Below, piece after piece: positions 9,591 through 24,500 of a stretch of 64,000 bases of DNA; the stretch's first letter is position 1; each line of letters opens with the position of its first letter. The stretch is taken from contig JAZAYU010000009.1 in NCBI GenBank assembly GCA_038501625.1, positions 12,748,301 through 12,812,300 on the forward strand, written 5' to 3'. Under the pieces are notes generated by a model. That model had not been told where the DNA came from, did no database searches, and saw nothing but the letters and a program-made list of their open reading frames with translations. This stretch comes from Corbicula japonica. Taxonomy: Eukaryota; Mollusca; Bivalvia; Venerida; Cyrenidae. Both the position numbers and the translations under genes were made by a program.

Positions 9591-12500
9591 CTAAAAACAA
9601 ACAACAATGAGTCATGGTTTTACAGACTAGAGTATAACCTTTTACTCCATTGCATTTGGGACCAGTGTAGATCCCATGTGGGACCAGTGTAGATCCAGAT
9701 CACAAGGCACAGATTTTTAATTAAAACCAAAAAGTTTTTAAGTTATGGTATATATCCAGATATTTGTTAAAGAACAGATGGTAATTGGTCACAATGATGA
9801 GATTTGATTGTTACAGCAGGATCTTAAGCTGTTACAATTTATATCAAATTTGTGTCTAGTGTAGATCTAGATCAGCATGCACACCTCAGCAGTCTGATCA
9901 GAATTAACAAAGCTTCTCGAGTCAGAAATGACCAAATAAATCTAGAAAATGAACAGTATAGATCCTGATTAACTGCCCAGAGATGCAGGCTGATCTGGAC
10001 CTATACTGGTCACATAAGGGATTAAAAGTCTTTCCAAAGAGTAAAGGGTTAATTAGGCTTAACAAGCACATTTTCTGGTATTCGCACTGAAAATGTTGTC
10101 TTTATGCTTGGCTTTCTTTTAGATGCCTTGTTTTGATATGACTTGAACAGGTAATCAATAACATAAACTGAAGTCGATTTCCACGAAAACATGTACTTAC
10201 CATTAATGGAGTAGCATGTGTCTTGTGCACTGAAATGAGAACAAATGATAAAGAAATCAAAATTATAAAAATTCAGCAACAATCAGATGGCAATATTTCA
10301 AGGCTTTGTTTTTTACCCAAAACAATGCAAACCCAGTTTCCAAATTCTTACGGGTAAAATTATGAAAATATATATCTTGTCTGATTAAATGTAGTGACAA
10401 ATGATGTAAATGCAGAAACAAATTCTTCTGTTTTTCTTTAAATTTACCCAGTGACCTTGGTTTTGACCCAAGAACACCCAGTTACTTACATTTCAAGACA
10501 CCATCATGACCATAATCTTGATAAAAGTAGGTGACATTCATATAAGAAACTGTTGTCTCCAGAATGTTAACAAGGTTATTCCTTGATTTTTGCCTAATGA
10601 CTTAGTATTCTGAACCCTGGTGTGACCCAATTTCATTTGTGTCAATGGATAACATTTGGGAATCTCAGTTAAATACATGTAAAAACTAGAATTATCACTG
10701 AAAGTGATTAAATACCCCCACATGTATGCTTGATAATTGAACTGGGAATGCTTCGAATCAATGGCATAATGTGCCCCACTTTCAATCCAAAGTGTCGTCT
10801 TCACAGTAGCCACATATTCAGCAAGTTTCATCACAATATCTCATTCCTTCTAAATTTATTGAGCAGAAATGGTTTCAATATGTTAGTAACAGTGGCCTTT
10901 ATCTAACTTTTATCTAAGAACTGTGTGCCAAACATTGTTTATGAGAAATCATCCAGAAACCATTTTTTCTATTTTTAGTAACAGTGACCTTGACCCCATC
11001 AGGCCCAATTTCAATACCAAGTTTCGTCTTCACAGACACTACCTATATAGCAATTTTCATCACAATATCTCATTCTGAACCAAAGTTATTGAGCATACAG
11101 TTTATTTTCTATTTTTAGTAACAGTGACCTTGACCCCACAGGCCTTGAATCCCAAAAGTCATCTTCACAAAAACCACCAATACACCAAATTTCATTTAAG
11201 AATCTCATTCCAAGCTATAGTTACTGAGTGGAAACGAAGTTTAGAAGTTTAAATAACAGTGACCTTGACCTTGAACTCACAGACCCCAAAGTCAAACCTA
11301 ATCTTTATCTTGTTATGTTACATCTGTGTCCCAAAAAATAATTAAATCTATGAAGTATTTCATGAGTTATAGTCCAGAAACAATTTTTCTTTTTTAAGTT
11401 ACAGTGACCTTGACACTGACCCCTCAGGCCCCAAAGTCGAACTCGACCTGTATCTTCTGATATTACATATATGTACCAAAAAAGGATTTAATCTGTGAAG
11501 TTTTTCATGAGTTATTATCTGGAAACCCTTTTTCTATTTTTAGTAATACTGACCTTGATATTGACCCCACCAGCCCCAAAGTCAACCTTGACCTGTATCT
11601 TGTGATGTTACATCTATTTACCAAACAAGGATTAAATCTGTGAAGTGTTTCATGAGTTATCATCCGGAAACCATTTTTCTATTTTTAGTAACAGTGACCT
11701 TGACACTGATCCCACCAGCCCCAAAATCGAACTTGACCTGTATCTTATGATGATATACCTGTGTACCAAAAATTATTTAATTCTGTAAAGCCTTTCATGA
11801 GTTATCATCTGGAAACGAAGAATCCGACTGACCGACCGACAGACCGACCGACCGACCGACAAGCTCACTCCTATATACCCCCTCAAACTTCGTTTGTGGG
11901 GGTATAAATATTAAACCCTTTTCTCCATATATACAACTTTATTGCATGGGTGAACAGTGTAGATCCAGATCAGCTGGCACATCCATGCCATGTGATCAAG
12001 ACCTACACTGTTTGCTTTTAGACTCACATGGTTATTTCTGACAGAAGTAATCAGTGTAAATCCTTATCAGATGGCAAGAATGATCTGGTTTACACTTGTG
12101 GCACAGGGGTTAAAACACGTTTACATGGAGGAAAGTGTTAACTGCTACTTTATGAAGAATAAATTCCAGTATTACTTACACAACAATGCTTTCTTTTGGC
12201 GTTTACTGAAAATAAAAGAAAAAGCAACATTATTTAAGAAATGCTTGACTTACAAAACAATGCATGTCAAATTTAATTGGATGCTAGCTGGATAAATATG
12301 TTTATTAAAGCACTTAGGCCAGTAATTTAAACTTCAAATACAACTTTTTCATCAGTTTACAACCATTCTTAGCCAAAGCAAACCCAAGAAGCCAACTTCA
12401 AGGAACTCATTAAGACATTTACAAGATATTAAATCTCTAGGAAATATCACAGTCTTTGCCTTCATTTTGTTTGTTTTGATCACAAAATCTAAACTAAGCA

Positions 12501-15500
12501 AAAAGAAAAAGAAACCCAACACATTATAACTTTTAATAACAATCTTAAAATGTTCACATTCTTCCATAAAAACTAACATCTAAAGCAGTTGTTTCATGTA
12601 CCAGAAATTTCAAAATGCACAGAAAATTTCAAAATGTATTCAATGCTCATTTCAATCTAAAAATCACATAGGTTGTTAACTGATTCTGAGAAAGTATGTC
12701 AAATAGGCAGTGTCAGTTTGTTGGTTGTTGTTGTTGTTGTTGTTGAGCACATATGTATTTTAAAGTTTAAACCAGAGATAAATTTTTTAGCAGTTCCTTT
12801 AAAACATTTTTTTCAATACTTCCTTAATGCATGTTAACAGAAAATCAAAACTCTATTATAGTAACAAAGCTTTCTATGTCAACTTAAACAATCTCTTTGT
12901 TAAGCAACAGTTATGTAAAAAAAATAACTCTGTTAGAAATAAATCATTGAATGAAAAAAAAAGTCTACTTACTTAAACCATCACCAAAAAAGCTTAATTT
13001 GAACAAACATGTCCCAAGGTTATAAAACTGATAGTAGAAACAAATCTTGAATAACTGGGTTTACTATTGGTCAGTTCTTAGACTGTGCTCAATTTCAACC
13101 AATCAGATTGATAGAATCAGAGACTGGTTTCAATTCTTTGATAGCCTTGGTACCTGATGCTAACAACATAAGCTTTTAAAAAAAATGAACTATAGAATAA
13201 TGCCTTAAAAATTAATGAATATAAAGTTTAGGGTTTTAAAACAAGACTTCCACTTCATGGCAAAATAAACAAAACTTAAACAAACAGTTCACGAGTTTGT
13301 TCCTTGGTCAAACAACTTAAATTAACATCACTCAGAGCAAAAAATACTTAAATATGAAACATAAAATTGACTGACATATATAAATATATAAAGCCGTTAA
13401 CTGCTAGGTCCGCAGAAATCTATTTTGAAATTTATTCTGTAAGTAATATCCAAAAACACTACTGAATTTTTTAATCATTAAGATACCTAACCCTCTACTC
13501 CATCAATATGACTTATCATGTGACCACTGTAGATCCAGATCAGCCTGTGCATTCAAGCAGTTTGATCTGGATCTACACTGTGTTCGTTTTTAGATTGATT
13601 AGATTATTTCTGACCAAGAAGCAAACAGTGTAGATCAAGGATGTGGATCTACATGGGTTATCCGTTGGATGTAAGACATATCCCATTGAGTGAAGGGTTA
13701 AGCTTTCAATTTTGCATATACAGAAATTAATGACTACAAACTTTTTGCTCTGAGTGTAAAAACTAAGTTAGGATTTTAAGAATAATACATGTTATCTCAG
13801 GAACTGGCTTTCAATCATACAGCAAACTGTAGTTACATTACCTGGTGCTAAATATGAAGATAAAATATAAAGAAACAGTGTATTACAAATGTTAAATTGC
13901 TTATCATTACAAAATGATTCATGATTCACTCATATCCATATGTTGAACAAAGCATCCATATTTTATTTGGCAAAAACACACTGCTTGTATTTGTTTGCAA
14001 CATAACAGAAATATCTCTTCAGTGATATTTTTGACATTTTAAGTTGACTCTATTTTGGAAATAACTAACAATTTTCCGTCATTTCCCCATAACAATTAGT
14101 TGAAGAAATTTTGACTACAATAATTATCTTCACCACTAAATGTAAAATAAGAAATGTATTCTGCTCAACTTTATGTTGTCATTCAAGGATGGCTTCATCT
14201 TTCAGGAATTTTTTCATGGAACAGCACTTATGAGAAAATTTCTTCAGATTTTATAAACATTACTTTGGGTGACTATGGCTTCTTTTTGAAGTGGTTGCTA
14301 TGGCAACATGTTACTCCATATAGAAAGTTGTACTACTTACGCAGCTCTGATACACAGGAATGCAATAATACAGAAGACAATGACCAGGAAAACCAGCACA
14401 ACAATGATGATCATTATGATGAGTACAGCTTCATCTCTCAGCTCAACCTCAGTGGTACTGCTAGCAGCCTGAAAACAGAAAAAAAATGTCCCGGTAAAAC
14501 CTAACAAATGTCAAGATAAGCCATTATTAATGCCAAGGTCAACCCAAACAAATGTGAAGGTCAACCCTAACAAATGTCAAGGTCAACTCTTACAGTTGTC
14601 AATGTCAAACCTAACAATTGTCAAGGTCAACCCTAACAATTGTCAAGATCAACCCTAACAAATGTCAAGGTTAACCCAGGCTAATGTTTCTCAGGCTTGG
14701 AATTGTATGTAAAGTTTTGTTGCAACTTGTTTACAAAGCTTGTATAAACTGTGCAAACCATTTCTAAATTTTCAGTGGCTTATAACACAAAAACCATCTA
14801 GATGGTGCATAAAATAAATAAATGGCAATATTTCATTCAAAATGAGTTAATTTCAAAATTAGTTTAGCACCACATTTTTAAGTTAGATAGCATTCCGTAC
14901 CTCAACAGTTTTGATATACAATAAATCAAAATCGGACTTCCTTGTAGATCTCTCCCTGTTTATTATGTTGCTAAGCTCAGTACTGGAGAGTATGACATTT
15001 TGTGGTTGTCCATTCACCACCTCCTTGCGGATTCCCGTCACATATACATCAGACCTGTAAATTACAGTTCATTTAATTATAAATATATACATAACCTCAA
15101 AGCCATACAAATATGGCAGAGTGCCTAGCCAACCATGCAACAGTAAGTTAAGCATAAATTCATTATAGTGTCATGCCTATTTAATGTGCAAGCCTTTCAG
15201 TTTATGAGACAGCTTTTTAATCAACTTCATTACTTCCAGGCCCCAAGGTTATAAAACTGAGAATGGAAACCAGTCTCAAATCTCAAGCATCTGACTGGTC
15301 GCCATTTCAACCAATCAGATGCTTGAGATTTGAGACTGGTTTCCAATCTCAGTTTTATAATCTTGAATCCAGAAATATATCCTATGTACCAGGCACTAGG
15401 CAGGCATGCCAGCAATCAGTATCAATTCTTACCAGTATTTTCAAATGCCTGTAATATAGCAAAATCTACAAAGCGCAGATCTGAACTTGCTGAAAATTTC

Positions 15501-18500
15501 ACCCTGTCTTATGAAAGGTAACTCAGAAAACCTCAGATTGGGGAGGCAAAGTAGGGGGCCAGCCTTATTAGGGGTTATAGTGGTGATCTCTTCTAGAGAA
15601 AGAATATCATACTCTCGGTCTTATCAAAAAATAGAGCTTACCACAATGTTGTGACAGACCCTACAGTGTCAATGACATGGTCCTGTACTTCATTGATGCA
15701 CACATAGTCCAAGTCAGACGCCCCTTCAATGATGCTGTAATTATACATTATAAGACATTGTCAGTTTAATTCAATCCAGAACTCAATTTTCTAGATTATG
15801 GTTTCTGTTCTACTCACTGGTTATAAATTTCTCTTTAGCCATTTCCGCCATACGTATCCCTTTATGGTGTGGCTGAACAGTGTAGATCTAGATTAGCTGG
15901 CATATTCATGCTGTCTGATCAGGATATACACCAGTCAACTTTTGATTTATTAGGTTATTTCTGATCAAAATGTGATGTGATCAGATGTGCTGGCTGATCT
16001 GGATGTACACTGTTCGCCCATGCAATATATATGGAGGATAGGGTTAAGTGAGAATTATTCAATAAAAGCTATCATTAGATTTGCCAGCTTAACCCTTTAC
16101 TTCAGGGATACGCCTTTTATGACCTGTGTAGATCCAAATCTGCTAGCCATGTAATCTGGATCTATGCTGCTGGCTACTAAGTCAGAAAAAACTAATTTGA
16201 AACTAAAAGTGAATGATTTAGATCCTGATCCCATCATATGCTGGCATATCTGGATCTACAGTGATCCCCAATGGGATAAAAGCCATATCCCATTGCAGTT
16301 AGTGTTATTTTTTAATATTGTCTACCCGGTACTTGAACAACAGATTATAAAATTTATTCATTTATAGGCATTATAATTATAATGGTACAATTAAAATTAC
16401 TGTTAACTGCAATTGAGACATTTAAGTTTTCAACCCCAAACTGTGAATACGCAGCTATAAAAATTGTCCTATTAAGAATGAGAGTAAAGCTGAACAGACC
16501 TCTGAAGCTGTGACTGGTACAGCCGCACTTCAGCTGTATTTTGGGTAATCAGCAGTCTCACTTCATTGTTTGGCTCATATACAAATATCTGAAAACAATA
16601 TACAAGTTGATTTAATCCTTAACTCCAGATACTAAGTACACCTATATTGCATAGATGAACAGTGTAGATCCAGATCTACACTGCTAGATCTACACTGTTC
16701 GCTTTGATGTTCATTTGGTTATTTCTTACCAACATGCGACCAGTGCAGCTCCAGATCAGATAGCACTGATGTGCCAGCATATCTGAATCTACACTGGTTG
16801 CATAATGCATTAAAACATGTTTATAAGGGTAATCCCTAGACAGAAAATTTTCAATTCAGTATATTTTGCACAGAATGGCAAAATACAGTTCCATGAATTT
16901 AACAGGTAAATTTAACTGCTTAATATCATAAAAAATGTCCAATAGCAACAGCAGAAAATATTTCTGTAGGATAAACTGTGATATTTATTATTGCAATTTT
17001 TTAAAGAAATTATTAGAAAGAGATTTACCCTTTCCTCAATAGATAAAGCTTTTTTGCTTGGGTAAATGCATATATATATATATAAAGTAAACGGTTAAGT
17101 CTAACCTAATTAATGTTAAATAAAAGGGACTGTCAATATACAAACCTGGACCTCTGTATCAGCTGCCTCTGCCATTGCAGGATCTTCAGCATCTCGAGCC
17201 TCCACTGTCAGATAGAATGTCCTACCAGGAAAACTTCTCATTAGCAACTTGTTGGTAACAACTCCAAACTTCTGATGGATGTCAAACAATGTCTGATTGT
17301 TGAGAACGTGGCCAGCTGTCAACCTGTACCTGACAATGCCCGTTCCTACAGCATCACGATCTACTGCTTGTACTGTGAGAATATGCTTGTCATAGGGAGC
17401 TCGTGTTGATATGCCTGCAATCATATTGTATTAAGTGTTGTCAGTAACTGTGTGTTTATTTGAAACATGTATACAAAACAGCCTATACTCGTTACAGAAT
17501 TGTTTAATGGTGGATAATAATTATACAAGCATAGTCAGTCCTGTCAGAATGATTCTCTTCAGTATGCCAGAGCAAAATTTCTTTAACCCTTTACTCAATA
17601 TATATATATGAAAGTTATTATATGTGTGAACAGTGTAGATCCAGAATAACTGACACATCTGTGCCATCTGATCAGGATCTAGTAAAATGTTTGCTGCATG
17701 GTCAGAAATTACCAAATGTATCAAAAAGTGAACAGTGTAGAACATGATCAGATGGCATGGATGTGCTGGCTGATCTGAATCTACACAGGTTGCACATGAG
17801 ATAAAACCTGTCTATATAGAGTAATGGGTCACTTTTATCCTCAGCATTAACCAGTAGTCACTTACATCCATAATAACGGTCACTGAGGAATACAGGGGCG
17901 AGATCGTTGATGTCTCCAACCACAATCTTCAGCGTGATAATGCTCGGGTCAATAGCGCGTCGCCGTCTGCTGCGAACCACAGTGTAATCTGGTTCATCGT
18001 TAGAAGCTTGCACATCAATGTAGTAAATACCCCTACTCTCTCGGTCTAGGGGCTTCTTCAGCTGTAACATGCCAGTGTTTCTGTCCAGTCCAAATACACC
18101 ATCCTCATTGCCAGCTGATCATAGATATTATAATAGTTATTTTTGGTCACCTTACAAGCAATACAAAAATGTGAATTTACTTCTTTTCGTGTGATATATT
18201 TTTTTGTATTTTGAGAGTTTGTTGATCCACATTTTAAAACCATCAGATCATATTCTTATTCATATATTAATGTGATAAAAGAACTCAAAAAAATATGCTA
18301 GCACTCACAGTGTTAAATAAAGGCAAACTGTTTATATGAGTTTTAGGTATAACCATGCATTACACATCAGGTATTGTGCCTCAAAGCACTCAGTTCAAGA
18401 ATGTCAAAGCATATTTATATTGTTTCTTATAATACACATTGATTGACTTACAGATGATATCATATACAATAACAGGGTTCAGATCTGGATCTGTTGCTTT

Positions 18501-21500
18501 AGGAATAGCCTTGATGTCACCCAGTGGTTGATTCTCAGTCACATCTATCTGAACCTGTAATATAAGATGACATTAATATAAATCAATTATTACAATCTAA
18601 ACCTGTAAAAGCAAAAAATAAAATAAGAAATCTATTAAATATTAGAATCTAAATCTTTATGACTTATTAATGAAAGATGTCTACCCCTACCTGTGTTTAT
18701 AAAATATTAATCTGGATCTACCAGCCCCTGTATTTGTAACATATAATGTAATTAGTTAATAAATGTTATCTATTTGCATCTGTGTTCACACGAAATTATC
18801 TGACACACCTGCTTTAACATGAAATTAATAATTTACTTCAACAAACTGTACGCATGATAAAATGCAATAAAAAGACATCTGCCTTCATGGATATTTACAT
18901 GCAAATAATTTATTAATCACAACTACCTGGAGATGTATATACATGAAAATTACCAATGATTATCATCTGACTCCTCCTGTATTTACAAGATATAAATCAA
19001 TGAATGATGAATTTTGGAACATTCTTGTACATGATCCACAGAATTAATTTAATCTACCTGCACATGTATCTATATGCAAAGGAATTAATATATTACATCT
19101 ACCTACACCTTTTTGAGTCGGCAGACTCAGTGAAAACCAATTTTCGACAATCGTTTTTGCTTTACTATGAACCTAACAATTTGAGGGTTGCATGCAATAC
19201 TGTTCTAACTCCTTCTTTATTTCAATGTAGTAACGACAGTACTTGCATGCTACCATAGAATGTATGCTTGCTACCCTAGAATATAGTTCTTAGTTTCAAA
19301 AAGTAAGTCAATACTACAAAGCGGTCAATTTTGTAATTCTGTGCAAAACGATAAAATTTATATTAAAAAATATGGAATCAATCAATATTTGAAGAAATTT
19401 AACTCGTGGAACGTTCGACAAGATTTTGAGTCATGAACGCGCATGAATACCTGATGGCGGAACGCCATATTGGATTCGACAACGTTCGGTGAAGACGAAA
19501 AATCCATCGTAATCAAATCAACAGTGAGTATTTATCGAGATATTTTCGTGATGCAATGTTTTTATAACACCCAGGTTATATTTGAATGTATATTGACAAT
19601 AGAAGTTCTCTTTGTAAATAGAATTATTCATATGGAAATGGAGGTGGATTTGGTGGTTTTCGAATGGTAGCCTACGTTACAAAATCATTGTAAAACTTGA
19701 AATTTTAGATTCGAAAGACTACACCGCAGTAAACGTGATTTTGGCTCTTTGGGTTCTATTGAACGGTTACGTCATTTAATTAATTTATGCACTCTCCAAA
19801 ATGAAAGTAGGAGTCTCAAAATCGACCGTAGGGCTAAGCGAAACTTTTTTAATTTAGGGCCCTAATCATTGTGGATATTAATTGTGGAACCTTGTAGAGA
19901 TGTAAGTAATCAAATTATTTCAATGTATTGCATTGAAAAAAGTTGGATTTTGAACGATTAACGAATTACTTGGTAAAATATCGTCACTCGTGTAAGAATT
20001 ATATTCCCATTTGAACGCTTTAAAGTAAAACATAAAGCATCTGATTCACAATGATTTTTTATAACATTTTGATCTATTGAAAATTATGTTTAAAGTAATT
20101 TAAAATTCATACATGAATTGATTTAACAGATATATTAATAAATGCATTTTATGCATTTGATCATAATCTTGAGCCTGAATTTCCATCAGAAAATATCCAG
20201 ATCTAACCCATTTCCAAACCGTAACCAGCTACATAGTTGACACAAGATTTTCTGAAGTATAAAATTTCAAAGAAATGAAAATCTAATGTTTTCAATAATT
20301 GCGTGTTATATGTACACCTTATGAAATCCGCTATCAGAAGTTTTTCCTACTTTCAGTTTTGTCTTTCACTCCATTCCATATGTCTCACAGGTCATTTAAT
20401 CAGAACAGATATTCTCAAAATTAATAACCCAGGGAAAACCATAAGAAGAAAAAGAGTAGCACCTCAGGGATTCACCAAGTTTATACAGAAATGGGAACTT
20501 CACAATATTTATTTAATAGTATCTCTTAAATGCATTTCAGGTAAATTTTGCATCCCGGAAGAAAGAATGAAGTATTTATTAATTGATTTAATTATTCATA
20601 AACAGGTTTAGATGATTTTTGGTTCTGGTCAGACATGTATCAACCATTTGAACCATTTGAAGCGGTATAGAACTGTTTGACGTCATGCAATGAAGTGGAC
20701 AACAAAAGTGAAGGTAGAAAATAATGTTTGAGTTAAATCCAGAATGACTGTTTAGGAGATGTAATTATTTTAAACAGTATATTTTAGTTTCTTTGTAATG
20801 CTTGAGCTGTGATAACGCTGTCAACATTGCAACTGGTAAATAATTTTAACATGTTAATGGGTGGGGTACAAATCCGTTGCATTGGGAAAATGTAATATTT
20901 TTTCCTATCTGAATATTTTCTGATGGAAATTCAGGTTCCTGTAATTTGATAAATAACTCAAATTAGTTTCATAGTGTTAAATTAAGTCTTGTTAATAGTA
21001 GAATTGCCTAACAAAGTGACAATAAATTATGAAATGAAAACCAAAGATATACATTTTGTTCACTACAAACATGTGCCAAATTATAAAAATGAATACATTG
21101 TCTCCCTTTTGATGTTACACCAGTATTAAGTATTGAAGTGAACCTAGGTTTACACAGTGTTTCAGTTCAATAATTTTGATGTAACAAGTATTCATTTATT
21201 AGCCTTCCATTACAAATTGTTTTTAGGTAAAATAAACCAAAACTACTTAAGGCATTAATTTTATGTCTATTTCATTCTATGATTTTTACCCAGACTTGAA
21301 TTCTGATCAGCAATGTAAAATAAATTACCGGTAGTTATTTGAAAAGGAACCCACTTTGTGAATTTTAGTGATAACCCAATTTGACCAGTTTATAAGAGCA
21401 GTCAACACATTTTTGACTTTTTGCAGTCTGATACTTTCTGGTTAATTTTAAAGTGACATGCCTGGATCCATATTTTATTTTTTCAAAAGAAGGAAACACG

Positions 21501-24500
21501 TAATAACTCTGGCAGTGATGAAACAATATGGATACTTAATTCAGTTAATCAACAGTTAATCAATATAACTTTATGAAATTTTCTTGAACGGCTGTTGGAA
21601 CAGGCATTTAAACTACAAAACAAATGACAGCACTCTTTTTCACAGCAACTAAAGGAAAAACATTTTTCACAGTCCAAAAGATTGTGGGTGACTTTTTGTA
21701 GATACACCTCACACCTCAGACTGAATGGATTTCAATGCAGAATAGAAACAATCTGAAGAAAGACCATTCTAGCAAAGTACAAAATGAGAGTAAACTAATT
21801 GTTATGATCACTCACTTAAAAAATAAAATATGTTATTATAAAGAATATTTGTAATTTGAGCAAAGATCAAAATAATTGTTATTATTTCATGGGTGCGTTT
21901 GCCTGAAAATCAGGTTTTTGTGTGTCTAAAAATGATTGATTTTCTTCATTTACCCTAAATAAATTTTCAGGATTTCAGGTTTTTTAGAAATCCTAACTTG
22001 CACCCTTGCAATTTTGTGTTTGTTAATTTCAGTGATAAAATCAAATGAAAGAAATGTGCCATCTCTGGTTCAAAAAGCATGAAATTGGAAAAGGAGTGGA
22101 AGAAGGATAATGGTATATTAAATTTTATTAATTGACTTTTAATAGGGCTCTCACCAGACTTGCAAATCAGGGAGAGTTTTGTCATAATTTACTGCATTAT
22201 GGAGAAGTTTGCAGTCAACAGCTTTCTTTCCCTATATCGTAAATACAAAATGACTTCTAACAAAGCTCAACAAAGAGAGAAGTCTGGTCACTTTTGATGA
22301 GACTAATTCCTTCAAGTCTCTCCCTAGTGAGAGCCCTGTATTAATATACAGTAAAGGCATTGCATGCCCTTTTCTTTTACATGACTGCAGTGTGGCAAAA
22401 TCTCGAGGCATGTCATCACCTGACTTGAACATGCCATTTTCCTGGCAGACACTACATGGTACACCACATCAATACTTAAGTATTTTATAATGGCCCAGCA
22501 ATTCTCATATTGGTCCAGAACACCTGTATTGGCCCAGTTTAGTCTTCATATGAATTTGAACATGTTATTGGGCCTCGGGCTGTCATATTTACCCTCAGCC
22601 TTCTGTCTCAGGCATATATGACTACCTTTGACCCAATAACAAGGTCAACTTGAATTCACTTGATTATTAACATTATATATAACAATATTCATCTGTTGGC
22701 CACCTTGAACTAACACGATGGGTTGCTTATTTGTTTTTTAAGTTGGGTAATCACATATAAATGTGTCTCAAAAATCCAATGCTGTTTCAACTTTCATGGT
22801 TAATAACTTGACCCTTTACTCCATTTACACGCCATTTTACCACATGGGTAACCAGTGTAAATCCACATCAGATAGAGATAGCACAAATGTAGCTCCAGAC
22901 CAGCTTGCACATCAGACATTTTGAGGTCTCATCATTCTGTATCTACTCTGTTCATTAGATACATTTAAAGCTCTAATTAACAGGAAGGAGATGTGTCAGC
23001 ACCTAGATTTACAATAGTTGCTCATGTGTTAAAAGGTGTATCCAACGAATAAAATGAAGTATCAAAATGCAGGTGTTTTTTTGTAGTAATTAACCCTTTA
23101 CTATAATATTATACACATTTTCATGCCTTTTCATGATCTGATCTGGATCTGCACAGGTCACATTGTGGTCAGAAATAACCTATTGAAATTTGAATAAAAA
23201 AGCTAACGCCGTAACGGTTTAGATCCTAATCAGGCAGTATGGATGTGTCGGCTGATCTAGATCTACACTGATTTCCCATGCCATAAAGGCATATGGAGGT
23301 AAAGGTTAAATGGGATAAATTGTGTATGAGCCTATAGGAACTGAAGATGGCTTGAAGCTTACACCAGAAATACCTCTTTTTTGTGATATTTATAAAAATA
23401 GATGAATTATGACAACATAGTAATCTGTTAACTAACCTGCAACATCAAATTATGTACAACTTCATAAGCAACAAAAAGTACAGTGAAATTGGTTTTGGTT
23501 ATTTGTTATGATTAAAATACAACATTTATTTTCAGCCATGTGTATCATCAGTCTTGTGAAAGCTGTGGACTTGAAATGTCTGCAGAATTGGTAGAACATA
23601 AGGGAGCAGAATATGAATGTTACTGTAGAAAATGAAGACAAGGTTTGCATTTTTTATTTTCATTTATTAAAGCTGCATGAATGTATGATTGAGACACACT
23701 AAATCTATCTGTATATGTTGGTATTTGTATTTTTGTATCTTGTAACAAGAAAACATAAAATTGTGTTTATATGTATGTGTTGACTTGTGAGACCTCAGTT
23801 CACAAGAAAATTAATCATCCTATATAAAAATTACTGTGTTGTTTTTGCCCCTTTCTTCCATGAATACATGACATGAGTGACCAGTGTATATCCAGATCAG
23901 CAGGCATATCTGTGCAGTCTTAACAGGATCTACATGGTTCATAATAAGATTCATGAGGCTATTTCTTACAAATATGCAAACAGTGTAGATTCCAATCAGA
24001 TCCATATCAGACATCAAAGTTGTTCTTGCTGATACATGTACTGATGTATTGTTTTCCAGGTGTCCACTAGCTGCTTAATCTAAAGGGTCACTTTTTTGTG
24101 TCGCCCTTTCAAAGAAAAGGCAATACATAGGGATCGCTTTGTCTGTCCGTCCATCTATCCCAAAAACTTAATGTTGGTTATAACTTTGCCATATCTTAAT
24201 ATTTCTTCATGAAATTTTCAAATTATATTGTTTGTGACAACATGCTTGAGCTGATATTAATTTTCAGGTCAAGGTCACATTTGATGGAGTTAATCCTTTC
24301 TTTGTACTTTTTTTAACAGAAAAACTTAATGTTGACTTTAACTTTGACTTTTCTTAATATTTCTACATCAAACTTTCAAATTATATTGCTCATGACAACA
24401 CACTCATCATGACTCCAAGTTCTTTATGTCAAGATGGGGTTATTCCCTTTTTTGTTCTTGCATTTTTAACTTGATCTAGTTCCCAGGGCGACACAAGTGA

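Noticed and set aside
9240..9692. Plus-strand open frame of 150 codons
   Set aside because: Antisense to the last cadherin exon; Leu/Tyr-rich shadow without a domain.
13840..13880. Possible 6-nt exon ahead of TACCTGG at about 13855 (minus strand)
   Set aside because: The cadherin frame closes without it and such a short exon cannot be supported.
14154..14504. Plus-strand open frame of 116 codons
   Set aside because: Antisense to the cadherin membrane-span exon, which has splice sites and phase agreement.
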